From: Deltaproteobacteria bacterium | GTDB taxonomy: Bacteria > Desulfobacterota_D > UBA1144 > Nemesobacterales > Nemesobacteraceae | Length of the DNA stretch: 38,088 bases | Direction of reading: 5' to 3' | Assembly: GCA_029262295.1 (NCBI GenBank) | Contig: JAJCZR010000019.1 | Span: 1-38,088, forward strand | Shown: positions 33,284 through 38,088 of the stretch, in pieces | Layout: the number at the start of each line of letters is the position of its first letter | Numbering within the stretch: the first letter of the stretch is position 1 | The notes under the pieces: model-generated | Database searches by the model: none | The model's input: only the letters and a program-made list of their open reading frames with translations | Told to the model about the DNA's origin: nothing | Made by a program: the position numbers and the translations under genes

Positions 33284-33487
33284 TTAACTCCTACTACCTA
33301 AATCTCTTTCTCTTTTTATTGTGTTAATTCTTGAAATATCCTTTTTAAGCTCTTTAATTCTTGAATAATTGGAGTTTTGCTGCGTGGCAACCTGTATTCT
33401 GATATTAAAAAGTTCTTCTTTTGTGTCCCGCTCTTTTTTAGCAAGTTCTTCTTCAGTCAGATCTCTTATCTCGTGAGCCTTTGCCAT
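33284..33487 (-). CDS. rpmC: Ribosomal protein L29
   Basis: A 67-residue two-helix protein near the exit tunnel: EIRDLTEEELAKKERDTKEELFNIR, then QNSNYSRIKELKKDISRINTI. The rplP stop is close upstream and rpmC overlaps it by one base (TAATG). Confidence 0.96.
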   Translation of the reverse strand: MAKAHEIRDLTEEELAKKERDTKEELFNIRIQVATQQNSNYSRIKELKKDISRINTIKRERDLGSRS

Positions 33488-33909
33488 TATACCAAATCTC
33501 CATAATCACGTGTAATAATTCTTGTTTTAACCGGGAGCTTATACTCTGCGAGCCTGAAAGCTGATCTTGCAAGCTCTTCAGATACACCACCTATTTCATA
33601 AAGGATTTGCCCTTTTTTTATCCGGGCAACATAACCAGCAACATCACCCTTTCCTTTTCCCATCCTTGTCTCAGCAGGCTTTTTTGTTATAGGTTTATCA
33701 GGGAAAACCCTTATCCAAAGTTGTGCCCCTCTTTTCACATGCCTTGTAATAGCAATACGAGCGGCTTCTATCTGACGGGAAGTAAGCGTTCCGCTTTCAA
33801 GGGTTTGTATTGCAAGTTCACCAAAAGCAAATGTAGTGCCCCTTGTTGCTTTTCCCCTGTTTCTTCCTTTAAACATCTTTCTGTATTTAGTTTTTTTTGG
33901 CTGAAGCAT
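33487..33909 (-). CDS. rplP: Ribosomal protein L16
   Basis: Large-subunit protein near the A site, 140 residues. Seen are [30 protein letters not shown]-type [24 protein letters not shown] and [24 protein letters not shown]. Confidence 0.97.
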   Translation of the reverse strand: MLQPKKTKYRKMFKGRNRGKATRGTTFAFGELAIQTLESGTLTSRQIEAARIAITRHVKRGAQLWIRVFPDKPITKKPAETRMGKGKGDVAGYVARIKKGQILYEIGGVSEELARSAFRLAEYKLPVKTRIITRDYGDLV

Positions 33910-33921
33910 ATAAAAATCCTT

Positions 33922-34575
33922 TTAATTTACAGTCTTAGTTTTTCTCTCAATTATCTCGCCTTTAAAAATCCAAACTTTAACACCGATAATACCAAAAGTT
34001 GTAGCAGATTCTGCTACTCCATAATCAAGATCTGCCCTTAAAGTGCCAAGTGGGACCCTTCCCTCTCTATACCATTCTCTTCTCGCAATCTCTGTTCCGC
34101 CTAATCTTCCTGCTACCATTACCTTTATTCCAAGTGCCCCCGCTCTTAATGCAGAGGAAATCACTCTTTTCATTGCCCTTCTGTAAGCAACCCTTCTTTG
34201 AAGCTGAACTGCAACATTTTCGGCAACAAGCTGTGCATCAACCTCAGGTCTTTTTACCTCACGAATGTCGAGAAAAATTTCTTTGCCTGTCAATTTTGTC
34301 AGCTCTTTTCTGAGTTGATCAATTTCCTGACCTTTTCTTCCAATTATAATTCCGGGCCTTGCAGCATAAATTATTACTCTTACCTTTTCAGAAGCTGCCC
34401 TTTCTAGTTCAATGCTGGAAATTGCAGCCATATAAAATTTCTTTTTGATTAAGGTTCTAAGCTTGAGATCTTCATGAAGAAGAGTCGTATATTTGCCCTT
34501 TTCAGCAAACCATTTCGAATCCCATGACCTAGTTATTCCTAATCTTAATCCTATAGGGTTAACCTTTTGTCCCAA
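33922..34575 (-). CDS. rpsC: Ribosomal protein S3
   Basis: Small-subunit protein at the mRNA entry channel, 217 residues with the start at TTG (34575), which reads Met-Gly-Gln-Lys-Val-Asn-Pro as in the family. AAAGGGGG lies 7 bp upstream, and the start is one base after the rplV stop. The open frame to 34602 overlaps rplV and is not used. The KH domain shows [19 protein letters not shown]; the C-terminal domain has [43 protein letters not shown]. Confidence 0.96.
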   Translation of the reverse strand: MGQKVNPIGLRLGITRSWDSKWFAEKGKYTTLLHEDLKLRTLIKKKFYMAAISSIELERAASEKVRVIIYAARPGIIIGRKGQEIDQLRKELTKLTGKEIFLDIREVKRPEVDAQLVAENVAVQLQRRVAYRRAMKRVISSALRAGALGIKVMVAGRLGGTEIARREWYREGRVPLGTLRADLDYGVAESATTFGIIGVKVWIFKGEIIERKTKTVN

Positions 34576-34576
34576 T

Positions 34577-34915
34577 TTATAGCCCCCTTTCTTCGAGTAC
34601 AATAGTTACATGACTCATTTTTCTTTTCCTTGAAAAAGCCCTTCCCATCGCCCTTGCCCTAAATCTTTTTAAAACCGGGCCCTGTGATGCATAAGCCTCT
34701 TTCACGTATAGGGTTTCTGTATCTGAATGCCCTTTTTCAGAAGCATTAGCTACAGCAGATTTTAAGATTTTTGCAATTATTGGCGAGGCCTTTTTTCTCA
34801 TTGCAAAAAGTATTGAGAAAGCTTCCTCGACATTTCTTCCCCTTATTAAATCCAAGACTATGCTTGTTTTCTTGGGAGAAACTCTCATATATTTAAGTAC
34901 TGCTTTAGAAACCAT
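34577..34915 (-). CDS. rplV: Ribosomal protein L22
   Basis: Exit-tunnel protein of 112 residues. It begins [32 protein letters not shown] and ends with the loop and strand [26 protein letters not shown]; the loop is where macrolide-resistance changes occur in other bacteria and looks normal here. Confidence 0.97.
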   Translation of the reverse strand: MVSKAVLKYMRVSPKKTSIVLDLIRGRNVEEAFSILFAMRKKASPIIAKILKSAVANASEKGHSDTETLYVKEAYASQGPVLKRFRARAMGRAFSRKRKMSHVTIVLEERGL

Positions 34916-34936
34916 TTTTAGAATCCTTTTAAATCT

Positions 34937-35215
34937 TTATCTTCTTTTTGCCTTTCTATCTGCAACATGGCCATGAAATGTTCGCGTGGGAGAAAACTCT
35001 CCAAGTTTATGCCCAACCATATGCTCTGAAACATAAACGGGAATAAATCTCTTTCCGTTGTATACTGCGAAAGTCATTCCAATCATTTCCGGAATAATCA
35101 TTGAAGCCCTTGACCAGGTCTTAATTATCTTACTGCTTCCAGTCTCTTTGGCAGAATCAACTTTTTTTAATAACTTTTCATGGACATATAGTCCTTTTTT
35201 ACTTGATCTTGGCAT
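34937..35215 (-). CDS. rpsS: Ribosomal protein S19
   Basis: Small-subunit head protein with 92 residues. Diagnostic are [70 protein letters not shown], in near-complete match to the family. Confidence 0.97.
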   Translation of the reverse strand: MPRSSKKGLYVHEKLLKKVDSAKETGSSKIIKTWSRASMIIPEMIGMTFAVYNGKRFIPVYVSEHMVGHKLGEFSPTRTFHGHVADRKAKRR

Positions 35216-35225
35216 TTATTTTCCT

Positions 35226-36068
35226 CTAATCCATTCCGTAACCAATTCTTCTTGGTCTCACAATATATTTGTCTGTTCTTTTATTCTTTCTTGTCTTATA
35301 ACCAATTGTAATCCAGCCCCAGGGTGAAACAGGATGAGGGCTTCCTTTTGTTGCTTTACCTTCACCACCACCATGAGGATGATCTACAGGGTTCATTGCA
35401 ACGCCTCTTACAACTGGCCTTTTACCTTTATGTCTGCTCCTTCCAGCTTTACCTACAACTGCAAGTTCATGCTCAGAATTACCAATCCTTCCAATAGTGG
35501 CCATACACTTTTTATGTATAAGCCTTATTTCGCCTGAAGACATTTTAATCTGAGCATAACTACCTTCCCTGGCTGTAATCTGCGCATAACCACCTGCGCT
35601 ACGAATTAGTTTTGCACCGGCCGAAGGCTTAAGCTCTATATTATGCACTATAGTACCAACAGGAATATTCTCTATAGGAAGTGCATTTCCAGGGGAAACC
35701 TCAGAATTTGGTCCAGAAAACAGCTCATCTCCCACATTTACCCCATTCGGTGCAAGTATATACCTTTTCTCACCATCAGCATAATTCAAAAGCGCTATTC
35801 TTGCTGTGCGATATGGATCATATTCAATTGAGACAACTTTTGCAGGAATATCAAACTTATCCCTTTTAAAATCAATTACCCTGTAAAGTTTTTTATGGCC
35901 ACCACCCCTGTTATAGCTTGTAATTCGTCCTTCTGAGTTTCTTCCCGATTTTTTGTTTAATGAACGAAGAAGTGCTTTATTTGGCTTTTTCTTCGTTATT
36001 TCACTAAAATCAGGACCGGATCTGAACCTTGTGCCTGGAGATGTTGGATTGTATTTTTTAATTCCCAT
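35226..36068 (-). CDS. rplB: Ribosomal protein L2
   Basis: Large-subunit protein near the peptidyl transferase centre, 280 residues. It begins [16 protein letters not shown], has [19 protein letters not shown] in the OB part, and the conserved [14 protein letters not shown] with the functionally important His, ending [17 protein letters not shown]. Confidence 0.98.
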   Translation of the reverse strand: MGIKKYNPTSPGTRFRSGPDFSEITKKKPNKALLRSLNKKSGRNSEGRITSYNRGGGHKKLYRVIDFKRDKFDIPAKVVSIEYDPYRTARIALLNYADGEKRYILAPNGVNVGDELFSGPNSEVSPGNALPIENIPVGTIVHNIELKPSAGAKLIRSAGGYAQITAREGSYAQIKMSSGEIRLIHKKCMATIGRIGNSEHELAVVGKAGRSRHKGKRPVVRGVAMNPVDHPHGGGEGKATKGSPHPVSPWGWITIGYKTRKNKRTDKYIVRPRRIGYGMD

Positions 36069-36083
36069 ATTTACCTAACCTTT

Positions 36084-36371
36084 CTATACACCTTCAAATA
36101 AATCAATATTACCTTCTTTCAATTTCACATAAGCTTTTTTAACAGCAGACTTTTTACCAACTGAGCGTCCATATTTTTTGACTGGTTTGCCTCTTGTAAT
36201 TAAAGTTCTCACTTTATCCACTTTAACGCCAAATATTTTCTCAATTGAGTCCTGTATCTGTTTTTTATTTGCACTTCTTATAACAGAAAATACATACCAG
36301 TCTTTTTCTCTTATATCCGTGGTCTTCTCAGTTACAAGTGGGAGTTTAATTATTGATCTTGGATCCTTCAT
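36084..36371 (-). CDS. rplW: Ribosomal protein L23
   Basis: Docking protein for trigger factor and SRP at the exit tunnel, 95 residues. It shows DPRSIIKLPLVTEKTTDIRE, YVFSVIRSANKKQIQDSIEKIFGVKVDKVRTL and the basic loop region. It overlaps rplD by 4 bp. Confidence 0.96.
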   Translation of the reverse strand: MKDPRSIIKLPLVTEKTTDIREKDWYVFSVIRSANKKQIQDSIEKIFGVKVDKVRTLITRGKPVKKYGRSVGKKSAVKKAYVKLKEGNIDLFEGV

Positions 36372-36988
36372 GCGAGGGCCTCCTCAATCTTTTCAACAGA
36401 TTTTTTAAGAATTACAACATTACTAAACTTTAATATATCGTAAACATTGAGCCCTTCATCTTTAAGGACTTTAACCCCTTTTACGTTTCTTGCTGATTTT
36501 GATAGATTTTCATTTCCTGAATCAACAACTAAAAGTGCTTTTGGTAAATCAAATTTTTTCATGAACTCAGATACTTGCTTTGTTTTTATCTCAGGCAGTT
36601 CAAAATCTTTTAAAACAAATATTGAACCTTCACTAAATTTTTTGGATAGTGCAGATTTAAGTGCACTTTTTCTAACTTTTTTTGGAATAGAATATGACCA
36701 ATCTTTGGGTTTAGGGCCAAAAACTACACCACCTTTTCTCCAAATAGGAGATTTTCTTGTACCTGCCCTTGCGCGGCCCATTCCCTTTTGTTTCCAAGGT
36801 TTTGCGTTACTTCCCCTCACTTCCCCTCTGGTTTTTGTGGAGGAAGTACCCGCGCGTTTTGACGCAAGCTGCCAGTTAGTAACACTGTGAAGTAAATGCT
36901 CTTTTACAGGTGCTTCAAAAACATCTGAGTTTAACTCTATATCTTCAACCTTCTTTTTATCTAAATCATATACTGTAGCTTTAGGCAT
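36368..36988 (-). CDS. rplD: Ribosomal protein L4
   Basis: Exit-tunnel protein of 206 residues, which in some bacteria also represses the S10 operon. The loop RAGTSSTKTRGEVRGSNAKPWKQKGMGRARAGTRKSPIWRKGGVVFGP is highly conserved. It overlaps rplC by one base and rplW by 4 bp. Confidence 0.97.
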   Translation of the reverse strand: MPKATVYDLDKKKVEDIELNSDVFEAPVKEHLLHSVTNWQLASKRAGTSSTKTRGEVRGSNAKPWKQKGMGRARAGTRKSPIWRKGGVVFGPKPKDWSYSIPKKVRKSALKSALSKKFSEGSIFVLKDFELPEIKTKQVSEFMKKFDLPKALLVVDSGNENLSKSARNVKGVKVLKDEGLNVYDILKFSNVVILKKSVEKIEEALA

Positions 36989-37620
36989 TACACACCTCCT
37001 TTACTGGTGTGTTTAAGATAAACTGTGCCACCAACCGGACCTGGTATTGATCCCTGGACAAAGAGAAGATTATTTTCAGCATCTACATTCACAACTTTTA
37101 GGCCCTGTATAGTTACATTTTTACCACCCATTCTTCCGGGCATTTTTATCCCTTTCCAGACTCTTGCAGGTGAAGACGCCTGTCCTATAGATCCAGGTCT
37201 TCTATGCGCCATACCACCATGTGACATTGGCTGGCGAGCAAATCCATATCTTTTAATTGTTCCAGCAAAACCTTTACCTTTGCCGGTGCCAGTTATATCC
37301 AGAAAATCACCTAATTTAAAAATATCGGCTTTTACTATATCTCCAATCTGAAGATCATCTTTATCAGCACGAAATTCTTTTAGGGTTTTTTGAGGTTTAA
37401 CTTTTGCTTTTTTAAAATGCCCCGAGAGCGGTTTTGACACTCTTTGAGCTTTAGCCTCTTCAAAACCCAGCTGAACAGCTTCATAACCGTCTTTTTCTTC
37501 TGATTTTTTTGAAACGACAACGCAAGGACCAGCCTCTACAACAGTTGTTACGACCATTTCAAACTCGTCGTCAAAAATCTCAGTCATACCTAATTTTTTT
37601 CCAATCAAACCCTGAATCAT
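36988..37620 (-). CDS. rplC: Ribosomal protein L3
   Basis: Assembly-initiating large-subunit protein, 210 residues. It begins MIQGLIGKKLGMTEIF and has the extended loop with PMSHGGMAHRRPGSIGQASSPARVWKGIKMPGRMGGKNVTIQGL, which reaches the peptidyl transferase centre. It follows rpsJ by 4 bp. Confidence 0.97.
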   Translation of the reverse strand: MIQGLIGKKLGMTEIFDDEFEMVVTTVVEAGPCVVVSKKSEEKDGYEAVQLGFEEAKAQRVSKPLSGHFKKAKVKPQKTLKEFRADKDDLQIGDIVKADIFKLGDFLDITGTGKGKGFAGTIKRYGFARQPMSHGGMAHRRPGSIGQASSPARVWKGIKMPGRMGGKNVTIQGLKVVNVDAENNLLFVQGSIPGPVGGTVYLKHTSKGGV

Positions 37621-37624
37621 AATT

Positions 37625-37945
37625 TTAAGAACCCGTTAATTTAATTTCTACTTCCACTCCTGAAGCTAAATCAAGCTTCATAAGTTCATCAATTGTCTGT
37701 TGCGTTGGCTCAAGAATATCAACTAGCCTTTTATGAGTCCTTACCTCAAAATGCTCTCTTGAGTTTTTATTCACATGAGGTGATCTCAAAACGCAGTACC
37801 TGCTTATTCTTGTTGGCAAAGGTACAGGGCCCGCAATCCTGGCCCCCGTTCTCTTTGCGGTATCAACAATCTCAACTGTAGATCTGTCTAAAAGCCTATA
37901 GTCAAAAGATTTTAATTTTATTCTAATTTTAGAAGCTTTGCTCAT
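37625..37945 (-). CDS. rpsJ: Ribosomal protein S10
   Basis: Small-subunit protein also known as NusE in antitermination, 106 residues. Diagnostic are [41 protein letters not shown] and [20 protein letters not shown]. Only 11 bp separate it from tuf, so there is no room for the long S10 leader known from E. coli. Confidence 0.98.
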   Translation of the reverse strand: MSKASKIRIKLKSFDYRLLDRSTVEIVDTAKRTGARIAGPVPLPTRISRYCVLRSPHVNKNSREHFEVRTHKRLVDILEPTQQTIDELMKLDLASGVEVEIKLTGS

Positions 37946-37956
37946 TTATTTATATC

Positions 37957-38088
37957 CTATTCAACAATACTGGTAACAACACCTGCGCCTACTGTCCTGC
38001 CACCTTCTCTTATTGCAAACCGAAGTTGCTCTTCCATTGCCACTGGTGCTATTAACTCAACTTCCATGTTGATGTTATCTCCTGGCAT
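37957..38088 (-). CDS. tuf: Elongation factor Tu, C-terminal end (cut by window edge)
   Basis: The last 43 codons of EF-Tu: [20 protein letters not shown], then [23 protein letters not shown] and a TAG stop. The Met is internal to domain 3; the gene continues beyond 38088. EF-Tu brings aminoacyl-tRNA to the ribosome. Its place directly before rpsJ is the common str-S10 junction. Confidence 0.97.
   Translation of the reverse strand: MPGDNINMEVELIAPVAMEEQLRFAIREGGRTVGAGVVTSIVE

Overview
The window is AT-rich bacterial chromosomal DNA from what looks like a Gram-negative organism able to use oxygen. The evidence is an ExbB/ExbD proton channel pair, a lipoprotein murein transglycosylase with LysM repeats, an oxygen-dependent HemY-type oxidase and a type II NADH dehydrogenase. 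Lineage cannot be fixed by reading alone. The gene content would suit a deltaproteobacterium-like or candidate-phylum lineage, and the long ribosomal cluster would place it in a tree. No rRNA, tRNA, CRISPR array, prophage or transposase gene was seen.

Left part (1-5.9 kb): the 3' end of a DUF4126 membrane protein; a repeat-rich spacer; a minus-strand haem operon running hemD-hemE fusion, hemH, hemY; and a small RelE-type toxin-antitoxin pair. Two spacers (480-807 and 5670-5899) hold related, degenerate 7-bp tandem repeats. A perfect 23-bp inverted repeat separates hemH from hemY.

Middle part (5.9-22.7 kb): lysA-exbB-exbD; a long imperfect palindrome that looks like a non-autonomous element; an EamA transporter; ddl; an mltD-like gene followed by two tandem archaeal-type 8-oxoguanine glycosylase genes, the second of which has lost the catalytic lysine; a PIG-L deacetylase; gatB; an HD-GYP response regulator; carA; a small secreted protein; and a minus-strand operon of a luciferase-like oxidoreductase, a TIGR01777 epimerase, pdxH and ndh.

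Right part (22.7-38.1 kb): a continuous minus-strand S10-spc-alpha ribosomal cluster from tuf (cut by the window edge) through rpsJ to rplQ, ending in a strong intrinsic terminator. It includes secY, adk, map, infA, rpmJ and rpoA. The order is the usual bacterial one, except that rpmD (L30) is missing between rpsE and rplO and L17 carries a charged tail of about 145 residues. Several genes here and elsewhere start at TTG or GTG, so naive ORF starts are wrong for rpoA, rpsC, gatB and others.

The items most worth a second look are the glycosylase tandem with the Lys-to-Met change, the heptanucleotide arrays, the HemD-HemE fusion, the palindromic element at 8.4-8.57 kb and the L17 tail.
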